Counted from the stretch's first letter, positions 18,174 through 27,430 are shown. The stretch is 64,000 nucleotides of DNA from an uncultured Clostridia bacterium (GCA_947585745.1 CANPXF010000006.1:28782-92781); one strand, 5' to 3'. Numbers and translations: made by a program. The notes: generated by a model not told the origin, from the letters alone.

Positions 18174-18261
18174 AAATTTCCCTCACCTACACAATACTGC
18201 GCTTTAAAAGTAAATTTTGTCAAAAAACGACAAAAAACACAGTATCCCACAATCATTTAAT

Positions 18262-18290
18262 ATAATACTACAAAAACAGTTATATGTCAA
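18262..18290 (-). promoter_or_regulatory. Sigma-A promoter of the glycan operon
   Basis: On the minus strand TTGACA (18290-18285) is followed after exactly 17 bp by TATTAT (18267-18262), about 90 bp before the first gene. A short inverted repeat (TTTTGTC/GACAAAA) lies in the leader. It is the only strong promoter seen for the genes to its left. Confidence 0.8.
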
Positions 18291-18348
18291 TAAAATTGGT
18301 CTTTACATAACATTAAAATAATATAAAAATTTAACCATAAATATTAAT

Positions 18349-18380
18349 ATAAAAAGCGGTAGTTCAATAATACTACCGCT
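18349..18380 (-). terminator. Rho-independent terminator after the LuxC-like gene
   Basis: On the minus strand AGCGGTAGT, an 8-base loop and ACTACCGCT (arms 18372-18380 and 18355-18363) are followed by TTTTTAT. It separates the acyl-module operon from the glycan operon. Confidence 0.85.
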
Positions 18381-18400
18381 TAAAAACACAAATATAAATT

Positions 18401-19627
18401 TTAACAACTTATATTTATAATTCTTGTCAATTGGGCGAACAAATCATAGCCGTCCCAAATAAGATTAAAATCCATTGTTTTTCCAATCGGAACGATACGG
18501 TCAACACCCTTAATTCCCGATTCAATTAAGGGAATAATATCTTTGCTATCTCCTAAAAGTCCAACCGTCTGACAACGTTTATCATTACATACATTTCTTA
18601 GAGCCATAATGTCATCGCAATCATATTCAAAGAAAAAACCGCTGTTTTGCATTAACTCCATAACATTCTCGGACAAATCAGAAACCTTTACACGAACAAT
18701 CAAATTATCATCAGAATTTTCAATCTTTGAGTTTGAAAAAGCTATCGCCGATAGGTAACCGTTTACGAGTTTATCTATACTCTGTATCGGCTGAAAAGTA
18801 TATTTTTTACTGACAAGATTATGTAAATTTTCCCAAAAAAGTTTTTTTGCCTTTTCTTTTGAATTTCCAATCCAAACAACCATCCTCGGGCTCGTACAGG
18901 CATTTTGGTCAGTAAAATAAGTGTCATTATAGAAATCTTCAGCAAATCTTTCTTTATTCGTAAGCTCCATATATTTATCGCTATTAATAATTGCCAAAGA
19001 ATACCTGTCGGAAAAAAGAATCTCAGTACTCCTTGCGGATAACTCTGATTTTCTGATTTCCGCTATTGTTGCATCTCCGCCCCAAACAATTCTTGTATCG
19101 CAAAGATAAGATAAAGCATCATTTATCCGCATATCTCTTTCATATCTTACTAAAACTATATACGGGCGTAAATTTTCATATTCCAAAAGAGTTTTATTAA
19201 TTGAATCAACAATTATTTTCGTTTGCATAAAATCTTTTGACGGTATTCTGACTACATTGCTGTTACCCGTAATTAATCCCGAAACAAGACTGTACGCAAA
19301 ATTCACAGGTACATTTGAAGGCGCTATATGAAATGCTACGCCTCGTCCGAGGCGTAAATTTTTATCATTAAAATTGTATTTTTCCTTAATCTTTAATACA
19401 GATGCCTTCCTTATCCAAAAAGCAAAGGTGATAACATCTGAATAAGTCCTGCTTGAAACATTACTCATTATATTTTTTGATAAATCATTAAGAAAATTTA
19501 CCACGCTTTCATCAAACGGTTTCATTGCGGGAATCTGCGAAAGCATTTTAAGACATTCAGCGTCACCCGTAAGAAATGTGATTTTATCAAAAACTTCTTT
19601 ATTTAAATTTTGCTGCATATGTATCAC
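18401..19627 (-). CDS. LuxC-like acyl reductase
   Basis: A 408-residue protein of the LuxC acyl-CoA/acyl-protein reductase family. It has FHIAPSNVPVNFAYSLVSG, the NAD(P)-binding stretch RIVWGGDATIAEIRKS and the catalytic cysteine in FTDQNACTSPRMVVW, in the usual order. LuxC reduces an activated fatty acyl group to an aldehyde with NADPH. The frame opens at GTG 19627, five bases after AGAGG; ATG 19618 is an alternative. It overlaps the LuxE-like gene by about 29 bp. No luciferase genes are near, so the aldehyde or alcohol must serve something else, possibly a glycan or lipid decoration. Confidence 0.85.
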   Translation of the reverse strand: MIHMQQNLNKEVFDKITFLTGDAECLKMLSQIPAMKPFDESVVNFLNDLSKNIMSNVSSRTYSDVITFAFWIRKASVLKIKEKYNFNDKNLRLGRGVAFHIAPSNVPVNFAYSLVSGLITGNSNVVRIPSKDFMQTKIIVDSINKTLLEYENLRPYIVLVRYERDMRINDALSYLCDTRIVWGGDATIAEIRKSELSARSTEILFSDRYSLAIINSDKYMELTNKERFAEDFYNDTYFTDQNACTSPRMVVWIGNSKEKAKKLFWENLHNLVSKKYTFQPIQSIDKLVNGYLSAIAFSNSKIENSDDNLIVRVKVSDLSENVMELMQNSGFFFEYDCDDIMALRNVCNDKRCQTVGLLGDSKDIIPLIESGIKGVDRIVPIGKTMDFNLIWDGYDLFAQLTRIINISC

Positions 19628-20690
19628 TGCATCCTCTTAATTCAGCGTTTTTCATTCGCCCCGTTATTTTAAAGTATTTTCCTTTTCTTCCACAAGGGCA
19701 GTCATCCTCGCCTAAGATTATCCCTTCATCTTCGGTTATAAGACTGTGTCCCGGATATGACTCAGGTATAGTGCTTAACACCTGTATAATACCTTTTTCG
19801 TTAAAATCACACTCCGAAAAATCTATTGGTCTTCTCGTAATAATATCGGAGAAAATACTCGCGTGTAAATGACTGCATTCACACTGCATATAAATACATC
19901 CTGTCTGCTCAACCATACCGTAGTAATCGTGTATAGAATCAAGCCCGCAAACATTATTGAGCCTTTTATGAAATTCTTCAGGGCTTACAGCTTCATTTAC
20001 AAGTTTTTTCCAACCTCCGCCGTGAATCATAATTCCATTTGATAAATCAAATTTTATTCCTTCTTTTTCAAGACGGATAAGCTCTTTATAAAAATGTTGC
20101 CAAATCATAAATGTAAAGCCAAATAGTAAAATTTTCTGACCTTTGTACTTCAAAAGAAAATCTCGCATTGCATCTACATCAAGCTTCATATCATCATCAA
20201 GAGCGTAAATTTTCTTTGAGCCGAACATTGAGAATCCGAGGATTCCAGCTCCTCTCGCCGAAAACATCATTCGATTTTTTACTACGCTCGGACAGTCAAT
20301 AATAATCATCGGCATTCTTGCCGAGCCCGTAAATGACGAAACAATTTTAACCATTGCTTTTTGCTGATTGGAGGATGTTGTCCTGTCGAGAAAAATTTTG
20401 CTTACAGCCTGTCCCGTTGTTCCTGAAGAAGTCATTGTCTTTACAATTTCGCTCTTGTCTACTGACTTGAGTTCCAGCTCCTTAAACAAACGCACGGGCA
20501 GAAACGGTAAATCCTTATACGTTTTAATACTGTCAACATTGAAATCAATACTATCCAAAATACGGCTGTATTCCGGACAGTTTTCCTTGTGAAGTTTTGT
20601 AAGCTTAATAAGCCTGTCATTAAGAAGTTTCTCTTTATCCTCTTTATTGAGAGAGTACGGAGGTATTTCTAATATGTTTTCAAAATTCAT
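19599..20690 (-). CDS. LuxE-like acyl-protein synthetase
   Basis: A 363-residue adenylate-forming enzyme of the LuxE/PaaK-like group. The phosphate loop is TMTSSGTTGQAVSKI; also present are GILGFSMFGSK, IMIHGGGWKK and the C-terminal ITEDEGIILGEDDCPCGRKG. LuxE uses ATP to load a fatty acid onto itself and passes it to LuxC. ATG 20690 has AGGAG seven bases upstream and is preferred over the GTG one codon earlier. It is paired by overlap with the LuxC-like gene. Confidence 0.85.
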   Translation of the reverse strand: MNFENILEIPPYSLNKEDKEKLLNDRLIKLTKLHKENCPEYSRILDSIDFNVDSIKTYKDLPFLPVRLFKELELKSVDKSEIVKTMTSSGTTGQAVSKIFLDRTTSSNQQKAMVKIVSSFTGSARMPMIIIDCPSVVKNRMMFSARGAGILGFSMFGSKKIYALDDDMKLDVDAMRDFLLKYKGQKILLFGFTFMIWQHFYKELIRLEKEGIKFDLSNGIMIHGGGWKKLVNEAVSPEEFHKRLNNVCGLDSIHDYYGMVEQTGCIYMQCECSHLHASIFSDIITRRPIDFSECDFNEKGIIQVLSTIPESYPGHSLITEDEGIILGEDDCPCGRKGKYFKITGRMKNAELRGCSDTYAAKFK

Positions 20691-20731
20691 CACATATCTC
20701 CTGCAAATACAAATTCTTCGTGGGATATTTG

Positions 20732-21403
20732 TTAAAAAACTTTTTTATCTTCGTTCTTTTTAAGTATTCTGGCAGGATTACCAATTGCGACATATTCGTC
20801 ACCAATATCCTTATATACAGAGGACGACATTCCTATTACTGTATAATCGCCAATAGAAACCTTTTGAATGACGCAACAGTTCATACCGAGAAAAGTATAT
20901 TTCCCGATATGCACGCCACCCGCTAATGTGCAAGCAGGCGACAAAACGCCTCCTTCACCAATAAAACAATCATGAGCCACATGTACAAAAAATTGAATTA
21001 AAGCATAATCATCAATTGTAACATTACATGAAACAGAAGCGGTGCGTTGTATCACAACGCCTTTACCGATTTTTGTGGATTCAGGAATATGAACATCCGG
21101 ATGAATAAGAGTTACAGGAGTCCAGCCCACAGTCTCTATTTTTTTCGCGACTTTTTCACGCGCTACGGGCTCTCCTAAGGCGATTACAATATCAAGATTT
21201 TTACCGTAACGCTGTAAAGCATTATCAAATGAAATAACCTCAATATCATTAATTATTTTTTTATCTCCGTCTTTTATATATTCACTATCGACAATAAAAA
21301 TAAATTCATTCCATTTAGGTGTTTCATCGTTAATCTGTTTTGCAAGCTCGGCTATTTCTCTTCCCAATCCGCCTGCCCCGTATATAGCAAGAGTTCTATT
21401 CAT
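20732..21403 (-). CDS. NeuD/PglD-like sugar O/N-acyltransferase
   Basis: A 223-residue two-domain acyltransferase. It has an N-terminal Rossmann-like part with LAIYGAGGLGREIAELAKQ and a left-handed beta-helix with ISTKIGKGVVIQ-type hexapeptides, HVAHDCFIGEGG with the catalytic His, and GNPARIL at the end. NeuD/PglD family members acylate sialic acids or bacillosamine precursors. ATG 21403 follows GGAGG by five bases. In this operon it could be the enzyme that transfers the acyl group from the neighbouring carrier protein to a sugar; acetyl-CoA use is equally possible. Confidence 0.85.
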   Translation of the reverse strand: MNRTLAIYGAGGLGREIAELAKQINDETPKWNEFIFIVDSEYIKDGDKKIINDIEVISFDNALQRYGKNLDIVIALGEPVAREKVAKKIETVGWTPVTLIHPDVHIPESTKIGKGVVIQRTASVSCNVTIDDYALIQFFVHVAHDCFIGEGGVLSPACTLAGGVHIGKYTFLGMNCCVIQKVSIGDYTVIGMSSSVYKDIGDEYVAIGNPARILKKNEDKKVF

Positions 21404-21430
21404 AACATCCTCCAAAATTTTATATTTATA

Positions 21431-22843
21431 CTATATATTTACAAGTTTCTTTAACTCGTTGTACATAACTTTGCCTGAAGAATTCTTAGGAATTGAGGGA
21501 ACATATACTGTATGTATGGCTGAAAGATTTAAATTTATTTTTTCAGCAATAAATCTCTTTCCCTCTTCCATAATTTTCTCATCAGTAAAGAAAAGATATA
21601 ACGAATCGTCAACACCGTCGCAGGAAAATTCCAATCCGTCATATTTCGCTTTAACTATTCTGTCAATCTCGTCAAGATTTATTCTTTTTCCGAACATCTT
21701 GAGAAAACGCTTCTTCCTTCCGACAATATAATAAAAGCCGTCTTTATCCATTTTTGCCATATCGCCTGTAATAAGCCTGCCGTTTCGCTCGTCACCCTTC
21801 GATAAATCGTCAACGCTGTTGGCGTAACCCATAGTAACATTTTCGCCCTCATATATGAGCTCACCAACAATATCCGGTTCATTTATTATCTCACAGTCAG
21901 CACCTACAAGGCTGAATTTGCCTCCAGGTATAGCAATACCCATACTACCGCATTTTTCGATTGCCATTTCAGCCGGAAGATAAGCCATTCTCGCGGTTGC
22001 CTCCGTCTGTCCGTACATTACTATAAATTCTCTGCCCTTTTTCGCGCAGTCTTCGGCAAATTCTCTGTGTAATTCGGGTAACAGCTTTCCGCCCGCCTGA
22101 GTCATTTGTTTCAATGACGGCAAATCCATTCTAAAAAATCTAAGCTTTTTTAAAATTTCATATGTATATGGAACTCCACCGAACGAGGTAGCCTCTTTAT
22201 CTCTAAAAAACTGCCAAAATTCCTTTTGCATTAAGGTCTTATCGGTTATCAGAATTTTTGCGCCAACATACAAATGAGTATTAATTATTGACAAGCCGTA
22301 AGTATAATTCATCGGCAATGTTGTGATAGGTCTTTCGTTATTGTCAATTTTCAAATATTCAACTATGGACTCGGTATTAGCCTTAATATTTTTATAGCTT
22401 TGTCTGACAAGCTTTGAGCTTCCTGTTGAACCCGAGGTCGTTAATAATAAAGCTAAATCATTGTGCAGTTTCGGCTTTTCATTATTAATTCTAACTAAAG
22501 AATAACCGTATTCAGAATAGTCTAATTCCCCGATTTTTTTAAGAGCTGTATTCTTATTATTAGGAATCCATAAAAACTCAGGGGCGTATGTTGTAATAAG
22601 GTTCTCCAAAAGCTCGTCATCAAGGTCAGCATCAATCATAACAGGAACAACTCCGGCATTAATCATAGCCGCATAACCCGCCAATGAGCCTATACTATTA
22701 CTGCATAAATTAAACACCAGAGTTCGTCCGATTATTTTTTTAAATTTGTCTTGTAAGTTTGATAATTGCGTATAGGAGATAATATTACCGTTATCATCTT
22801 CCGCCGCAATAGAATTTCCGAAATCCTTAAAGTTCCACATCAT
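21431..22843 (-). CDS. AMP-dependent acyl/aryl acid ligase
   Basis: A 470-residue ANL-family adenylating enzyme. The core motif LLLTTSGSTGSSKLVRQS, FIVMYGQTEATARMAYLP, the hinge GDMAKMDKDGFYYIVGRKKR and the C-terminal catalytic lysine in IPKNSSGKVMYNEL are all present, so it should be active. It overlaps the acyl carrier protein gene by 17 bp, which argues that it loads a carboxylic acid onto that carrier. The substrate cannot be told from sequence alone. Confidence 0.87.
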   Translation of the reverse strand: MMWNFKDFGNSIAAEDDNGNIISYTQLSNLQDKFKKIIGRTLVFNLCSNSIGSLAGYAAMINAGVVPVMIDADLDDELLENLITTYAPEFLWIPNNKNTALKKIGELDYSEYGYSLVRINNEKPKLHNDLALLLTTSGSTGSSKLVRQSYKNIKANTESIVEYLKIDNNERPITTLPMNYTYGLSIINTHLYVGAKILITDKTLMQKEFWQFFRDKEATSFGGVPYTYEILKKLRFFRMDLPSLKQMTQAGGKLLPELHREFAEDCAKKGREFIVMYGQTEATARMAYLPAEMAIEKCGSMGIAIPGGKFSLVGADCEIINEPDIVGELIYEGENVTMGYANSVDDLSKGDERNGRLITGDMAKMDKDGFYYIVGRKKRFLKMFGKRINLDEIDRIVKAKYDGLEFSCDGVDDSLYLFFTDEKIMEEGKRFIAEKINLNLSAIHTVYVPSIPKNSSGKVMYNELKKLVNI

Positions 22844-23063
22844 ACTTCTTTAAAATTTCCTTACCCTTTTCGTATGAGCTAAAGTCAATTATATCATCAG
22901 TATCCATCATAATATCAAACTCATCTTCAATTGCGGAAACCAAACCCATATGTCCTACAGAATCCCATTGAGATATACCCTGGTATTCAAGTCCCTGCAA
23001 TTCTTCTTCGCTTATACCTAATGTTTCAGTAAACGTCTTATTGTACTTCTCTAAATTTGTCAT
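22827..23063 (-). CDS. Acyl carrier protein
   Basis: A 78-residue acidic carrier protein. The phosphopantetheine serine is in ISQWDSVGHMGLVSAIEDEF at about residue 35, followed by MMDTDDIIDFSSYEKG. It differs from housekeeping AcpP (DSV rather than DSL) and resembles carriers found in secondary-metabolite and surface-glycan clusters. AGGAG precedes ATG 23063. It is coupled to the ligase gene by overlap. Confidence 0.9.
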   Translation of the reverse strand: MTNLEKYNKTFTETLGISEEELQGLEYQGISQWDSVGHMGLVSAIEDEFDIMMDTDDIIDFSSYEKGKEILKKYDVEL

Positions 23064-23113
23064 AATTTACATCTCCTGCTAAAAATTTATATAATATACT
23101 CACGGGCATATAT

Positions 23114-23860
23114 TTAGACTAACGCCTCACCGTCTACGCCCAAAATCTGCCCTGTAATATAGCTTGATAGGTCACTGCCCAAAAATACCGCAGCATTTGC
23201 AATATCTGTCGGTGTTCCCAAACGTCCGATTTTTATATTTGATAAATGTTCTTCAACTTTTTCTTCGCCTATACTTCTAAACATATCAGTATCAATCATA
23301 CCGGGAGCAATTGCGTTTACTCTAATATTCAGCGGAGCAAGCTCTTTTGCCGAAGTTTTTGTTAACGCGGCAACCGCGCCTTTAGACGCGGAATACACCA
23401 TTTGCCCTGCATTTCCTTCTATCCCGACAATGCTCGAAAGATTAATTATACTTCCGCTTTTTTGTCTGCTCATCAGCTTGTATGCAAGTTGAATCATATT
23501 AATTACAGCAAACACATTAACGTCGAAAATATCTTTCATTAACTTCTCGTCTATCATACCAATTAACGCGTCTTTCATAACTCCGGCATTATTAACTAAT
23601 ATATCTAATCTGCCTGATTGTTTTTTAATTTTAATTAATGCAGCCTTTGCCTTGTCCGTTTCTCTTACATCAAAATATAATGGTATTATTTTTGAACCGA
23701 ATTTTTCACTTAATTCCTTTGCTGACTTGTCTAACGAACCTTCAACACGAGCGACAGCGTATACAACTGCTCCCTCTTGTGCAAATCTATATAAAATTTT
23801 TTTTCCTATTCCCCTGTTGCATCCTGTAATTAACGCGACCTTATCCTTTAAAATATTCAT
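23114..23860 (-). CDS. Short-chain dehydrogenase/reductase, FabG-like
   Basis: A 248-residue classical SDR. It has the cofactor motif ALITGCNRGIGKKILYRFA, LVNNAGVM, and the Ser-Tyr-Lys triad in INLSSIVGIEGNAGQMVYSA followed by SKGAVAAL. The most similar function is 3-oxoacyl-ACP reductase. The gene is first in the operon after the promoter at 23902-23930, with GGGGAG before ATG 23860. Together with the carrier protein it may produce a hydroxyacyl group. Confidence 0.88.
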   Translation of the reverse strand: MNILKDKVALITGCNRGIGKKILYRFAQEGAVVYAVARVEGSLDKSAKELSEKFGSKIIPLYFDVRETDKAKAALIKIKKQSGRLDILVNNAGVMKDALIGMIDEKLMKDIFDVNVFAVINMIQLAYKLMSRQKSGSIINLSSIVGIEGNAGQMVYSASKGAVAALTKTSAKELAPLNIRVNAIAPGMIDTDMFRSIGEEKVEEHLSNIKIGRLGTPTDIANAAVFLGSDLSSYITGQILGVDGEALV

Positions 23861-23901
23861 TTTTCTCCCCTAACCAAAATTTTTACATCATAATTGAATA
23901 T

Positions 23902-23930
23902 AGTTTAACACATATTTTATTAATCGTCAA
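23902..23930 (-). promoter_or_regulatory. Sigma-A promoter of the acyl-module operon
   Basis: On the minus strand TTGACG (23930-23925), 17 bp, TAAACT (23907-23902), about 40 bp before the SDR start. The rest of the 23.93-24.14 kb gap is AT-rich with no gene seen. Confidence 0.7.
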
Positions 23931-24138
23931 ACTAAATAAATTCACAAACACATTAATAATTTACAAAATTAATGGATGTATAAGAATTCGGACATTCTTA
24001 ATTTATGTAAAAAAAGTTACAACAGATTTTTTATTGTAATAATAAATTCATAAATTATAAAAAATGGTAAAAATTTGTCACATCTGACATTATTTGTCAA
24101 AATTTTATTTCAACTGAATTACAATAGTGTAAGAAACA

Positions 24139-24166
24139 TTGCATAGTGAAAAAAATTGACTATAAT
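24139..24166 (+). promoter_or_regulatory. Probable promoter of the DUF6514-like gene
   Basis: TTGCAT, 16 bp, TATAAT. The -10 overlaps a GTG-started upstream extension of the frame, which supports placing the true start downstream at 24197. Confidence 0.5.
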
Positions 24167-24196
24167 AAAGATATGATAACACAAGCGGGTGATTTT

Positions 24197-24400
24197 ATGA
24201 CGACATACAGCGTTATTTCTCCGAAAGATGACAAAAAGGGTTACGGACTTAAAATAACAAATGTCAAGTATATCGAGGACCTTTCAAACGATTACAACGC
24301 GGTTAAAAAGCTTGCGGACACCTGCAACCGCTGTAATGTAGAAATGGAGTTTTTCCCCGATGTACTCGATAATTTCCTTTCAGACTATGAATCCTTTTAA
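24197..24400 (+). CDS. Small conserved protein, DUF6514-like
   Basis: A 67-residue protein beginning MTTYSVISPKDDKKGYGLK with a C-terminal NVEMEFFPDVLDNFLSDYES. The pattern (short beta strands, then a helix, ending in an acidic stretch) matches a small Oscillospiraceae family I recall as DUF6514; the function is unknown. The frame opens at GTG 24146, but ATG 24197 is preferred because GGTGAT lies just upstream and a promoter -10 sits inside the longer version. It is transcribed divergently from the acyl operon and convergently with the succinate dehydrogenase genes. Confidence 0.6.
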   Translation: MTTYSVISPKDDKKGYGLKITNVKYIEDLSNDYNAVKKLADTCNRCNVEMEFFPDVLDNFLSDYESF

Positions 24401-24447
24401 AAATTGTTTTTAGCCTTATCAAAAATAAGATTTTCCGTTAGATTTAA

Positions 24448-24493
24448 CAAAAGCCGGGAAGAAGGGTGATTTTACTCTTCTTCCCGACTTTTG
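24448..24493. terminator. Bidirectional terminator hairpin
   Basis: A near-perfect inverted repeat of about 20 bp with central CGGGAAGAAG/CTTCTTCCCG and A/T-rich flanks lies between two convergent genes. It can end both transcripts. Confidence 0.85.
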
Positions 24494-24499
24494 TTTCAG

Positions 24500-25204
24500 T
24501 CAGTTTTTTCTTTTCCAGACGGATACCGCGTTTGAATTTACCATAAGATTCTGAATGTCTATACCAACAGGACATATATTCATACACGAAAGCGATTTCC
24601 CACAGCCGTTGTAGATGTTCTTTCTGTAATTTTTAAGAACGTCATAGCCCTTAGTTTTATTTAACTCGGAAATAATCCTTGAAACGGGTACTGTAGCCGA
24701 AGCTCCGAAAAAGCCTGCGTCCACGGAAAAGTTGGGACATACTTCAAGGCAACACCCGCATTGAATACATCTCGACGCTTCATAGGCAAGCTCTGTTTTT
24801 TTCGGTTTCAGCTCGGAATTATCTTCAAGCCAGACGTTTAAATTTTTGAGATTCTCAAACATCGGAGTTCTGTCGACGACAAGGTCGCAGACTGTAGGAA
24901 ATTTTTTAAGCGGTTCTAATGTTATCTTGCCGTTTTTAAACTCGGAAAGCTTTGTATCGCAGGCAAGGCGCGGTCTTCCGTTAATTACCATAGCGCAGGC
25001 GCCGCATTTCTTCTGCAGGCAATTACAATCCCACTTAATCTCCCCTACATCATTTGAATCAATATCCTTTAAATTACTGCTGTTAATCGTATTAAGAAGT
25101 GATGAAATTGTTGTTTCATCGTTATCGCAGTTTAATTCAATTATCTGACGGTACGGCTTTGATTCAGGAGATTTTTGTCTTAAAATATCAATTCTCAATT
25201 TCAT
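24500..25204 (-). CDS. sdhB: Succinate dehydrogenase/fumarate reductase iron-sulfur subunit
   Basis: A 234-residue FeS subunit. The N-terminal [2Fe-2S] site is CNCLQKKCGACAM followed by RPRLAC, and the C-terminal sites are CIQCGCCLEVCP and GCGKSLSCMNICPVGID, so ligands for three clusters are present. It passes electrons between the flavoprotein and the membrane heme subunit. It overlaps the flavoprotein gene by 17 bp. In a fermenting anaerobe the complex more likely runs as fumarate reductase; this is inference. Confidence 0.92.
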   Translation of the reverse strand: MKLRIDILRQKSPESKPYRQIIELNCDNDETTISSLLNTINSSNLKDIDSNDVGEIKWDCNCLQKKCGACAMVINGRPRLACDTKLSEFKNGKITLEPLKKFPTVCDLVVDRTPMFENLKNLNVWLEDNSELKPKKTELAYEASRCIQCGCCLEVCPNFSVDAGFFGASATVPVSRIISELNKTKGYDVLKNYRKNIYNGCGKSLSCMNICPVGIDIQNLMVNSNAVSVWKRKN

Positions 25205-26777
25205 TTTTATCCCTCAATTTTGGTATTTCTCTGTATGAAATTTCAATCTTACCGTTTACAAAGCTTACTATCGTTGTCTTTTGAAAGTTTTTATCCGTAT
25301 CGGGATAATCAACTCTCTTGTGCGCTCCTCTGCTTTCCTTTCTGTTGAGCGCGCACATTACGGTCGCTAAGGCGAGATTCACACGGCTTTTTTCAAGGCT
25401 GTTTAAATCCTTATTTAAAAGAGATTTAAGCTTATCCTCCGCAGTTTTTAAATCATTTTCGTTTCTTAAAATTTTTAGGCTTTCTCCTAAAATTTTGCAG
25501 ATTTCCTTTGAAAGCTCAGGTGAAACCTTTTTATCGGGAGATTTTTCGGCTATAAAATCGGTTGTAAACTCCGCGTTTATTTTGCCGGCGCTTTCACCCG
25601 CGATTTTTCCTCCGTACAAAGCGCCGAGCAGAGAATTTCCTCCAAGGCGGTTTGCTCCGTGGTATTGACAGGCGCACTCTCCCGCGGCAAAAAGCCCGTT
25701 TAATGAAGTCATATGGTTTTCGTCTACATAAATTCCGCCCATAAAATAATGTATTCCGGGGCTTATCGGTAAAGGCGTTTTTTCGGGATTCACGGAAAGA
25801 TAATGAATACATTGCTCTTTTAAATCCGATAGGCGGTTTTTCCAAACATCTTTAGAAATCGGCGTCATATCGAGATACGCGGTATTTTCACATTCGGGCA
25901 TATCCGTAACCTTAACAATCTCGGCGGAAACAACGTCCCTCGGCATAAGGTTGCCCATTTCGGGATATTTTTCCTCCATAAAATACCAGAGACTGCCGTT
26001 TCTATTCACAAAGAGCCTTGCACCCTCGCCTCTCGCCGCCTCGCTGATTAAAAGGCGTTTTTGCTGAATCCCGACCGTTGTGGGGTGGTATTGCAAAAAC
26101 TCAAGATTAGAAAGCTTAACGCCCTGCTCAAATACGGTTGCCGTAACATCCGACGTATTGTTGACCGTACCCGTAGTAAGGCCCTCAAAAAGTCCGTTCA
26201 TACCTCCCGTACACAGAACAACGGCTCCGCAAAAGCTTATAAGCTCGTCGTTATAAGTATCCCGCGCAGTTAATCCTCTGCATTCGCCGTTTTCAATTAT
26301 AAGTCGCTCAAATTTATGGTGGGAATAGCGGGTGACAATTTTCTCGTTCTCATATCTTCTCACCGCGTCAATAAGAGCGGTCATTACGATTTTACCCGTA
26401 CTGCTTTTTACAAAAGCGGTGCGTTTTTTCTTCTGTCCGCCAAAATTCCTCTGAATAATTCCGATGCCGTTTTTTGAAAAAGGAACACCTAATTTATCAA
26501 GCATTTCAACAAGCTTCGGGGCATTTTTGCAAAGTCCGAGTACGGCATTCGGGTCGGCTAAATCAACCGCGCCGTTCATTGTATCAAAGAAATGCTCCGC
26601 GACGGTATCGTTTTCGCCCATTGTATTGAGAGATGCGTTTATTCCGCCCTCTGCCATAACGGACTGGGCGCGTTCGGAGGGCTGGAGCGATATTAAATTA
26701 CATTTGACGCCCTTTTCGGCTAAGGTATACGCGCAGGAAAGTCCCGCAAGTCCCGCGCCTACAATATTAACAGTCAT
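25188..26777 (-). CDS. sdhA: Succinate dehydrogenase/fumarate reductase flavoprotein subunit
   Basis: A 529-residue FAD enzyme. The dinucleotide motif VNIVGAGLAGLSCAYTLAEK, SVMAEGGINASLNT, the substrate-site FLQYHPTTVGIQ, LISEAARGEGARLFVN and GLFAAGECACQYHGANRLGG are all recognisable. ATG 26777 is preferred over GTG 26789 because GGTGG lies eight bases upstream, and it makes an ATGA overlap with the cytochrome b gene. It catalyses interconversion of succinate and fumarate. Domain order and length are normal for the family. Confidence 0.93.
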   Translation of the reverse strand: MTVNIVGAGLAGLSCAYTLAEKGVKCNLISLQPSERAQSVMAEGGINASLNTMGENDTVAEHFFDTMNGAVDLADPNAVLGLCKNAPKLVEMLDKLGVPFSKNGIGIIQRNFGGQKKKRTAFVKSSTGKIVMTALIDAVRRYENEKIVTRYSHHKFERLIIENGECRGLTARDTYNDELISFCGAVVLCTGGMNGLFEGLTTGTVNNTSDVTATVFEQGVKLSNLEFLQYHPTTVGIQQKRLLISEAARGEGARLFVNRNGSLWYFMEEKYPEMGNLMPRDVVSAEIVKVTDMPECENTAYLDMTPISKDVWKNRLSDLKEQCIHYLSVNPEKTPLPISPGIHYFMGGIYVDENHMTSLNGLFAAGECACQYHGANRLGGNSLLGALYGGKIAGESAGKINAEFTTDFIAEKSPDKKVSPELSKEICKILGESLKILRNENDLKTAEDKLKSLLNKDLNSLEKSRVNLALATVMCALNRKESRGAHKRVDYPDTDKNFQKTTIVSFVNGKIEISYREIPKLRDKNEIEN

Positions 26778-27313
26778 ACAAAATTCCACCTGATAAAATA
26801 AACAATAAATCCGATTGATGCGAGAGCCAGAATAATTGAAATGAAAAAGAGTATATCCGCCGCTCGCGGTTTCAGCTTTCTGATTCCGAGCGAAATCAAG
26901 ACGGGCTTTACGTTGGTTATAATATGAACTCCGACGGAAAGAACAAGGAGAAGCTGGGTTGTTAGTTTATAGGCTGAAAAAAAGCTTAATTTAAAAACTC
27001 CGTCTACAACCTCGCCGAAAGCCGTTATATGAAAGAAAACAAGGAGCAAAATTACAAATCCACTTATTCTCCTCGCCCAAAAAAGGCGGTTTTCCTTGAA
27101 ATACGGCGCTCCTGTTTTTTTAGCAATCATAATACTTTTAACCGTAAAAATAATACTTATAACCGCGTGAATTAAAATAAGGGTCAGCATAACGCGCGCC
27201 AGACTTCCCGTTAAAATCGGGGCAATATTCATAAGATTGAGCGAACCGCATACCGCGTGTACTATAAACAGCGCAAAAATAATTACTGTCATTAAGACGT
27301 TACATTTTCTCAC
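26774..27313 (-). CDS. sdhC: Succinate dehydrogenase/fumarate reductase cytochrome b-like membrane subunit
   Basis: A protein of about 179 residues with five hydrophobic segments. Histidines are placed in or near the membrane (LFIVHAVCG, ILIHAVIS, VFFHITAFG, GVHIITN) as in single-subunit di-heme anchors. The GTG at 27313 is preferred because GGAGGGG lies six bases upstream; the frame itself opens at TTG 27331. It anchors the catalytic subunits and exchanges electrons with quinone. Gene order C-A-B is as in many Gram-positive bacteria. Confidence 0.82.
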   Translation of the reverse strand: MRKCNVLMTVIIFALFIVHAVCGSLNLMNIAPILTGSLARVMLTLILIHAVISIIFTVKSIMIAKKTGAPYFKENRLFWARRISGFVILLLVFFHITAFGEVVDGVFKLSFFSAYKLTTQLLLVLSVGVHIITNVKPVLISLGIRKLKPRAADILFFISIILALASIGFIVYFIRWNFV

Positions 27314-27430
27314 AGCTATCCCCTCCGTCAATCATTTCTCTGTTTTTTATATTAAAAGCATATCCGAAATCCCCTATTTTCTAATAAAGGGCTGTTTAAA
27401 TTCACTTGCACACTGTTCATAATAACAGAT

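Noticed and set aside
18401..20693. LuxC and LuxE as part of a bioluminescence operon
   Set aside because: No luxA, luxB or luxD homologue is present, and the neighbours are carrier-protein and glycan-type genes.
24156..24166. TTGACTATAAT as a complete promoter
   Set aside because: The two boxes overlap with no spacer; only the TATAAT is likely to be used, with TTGCAT upstream.
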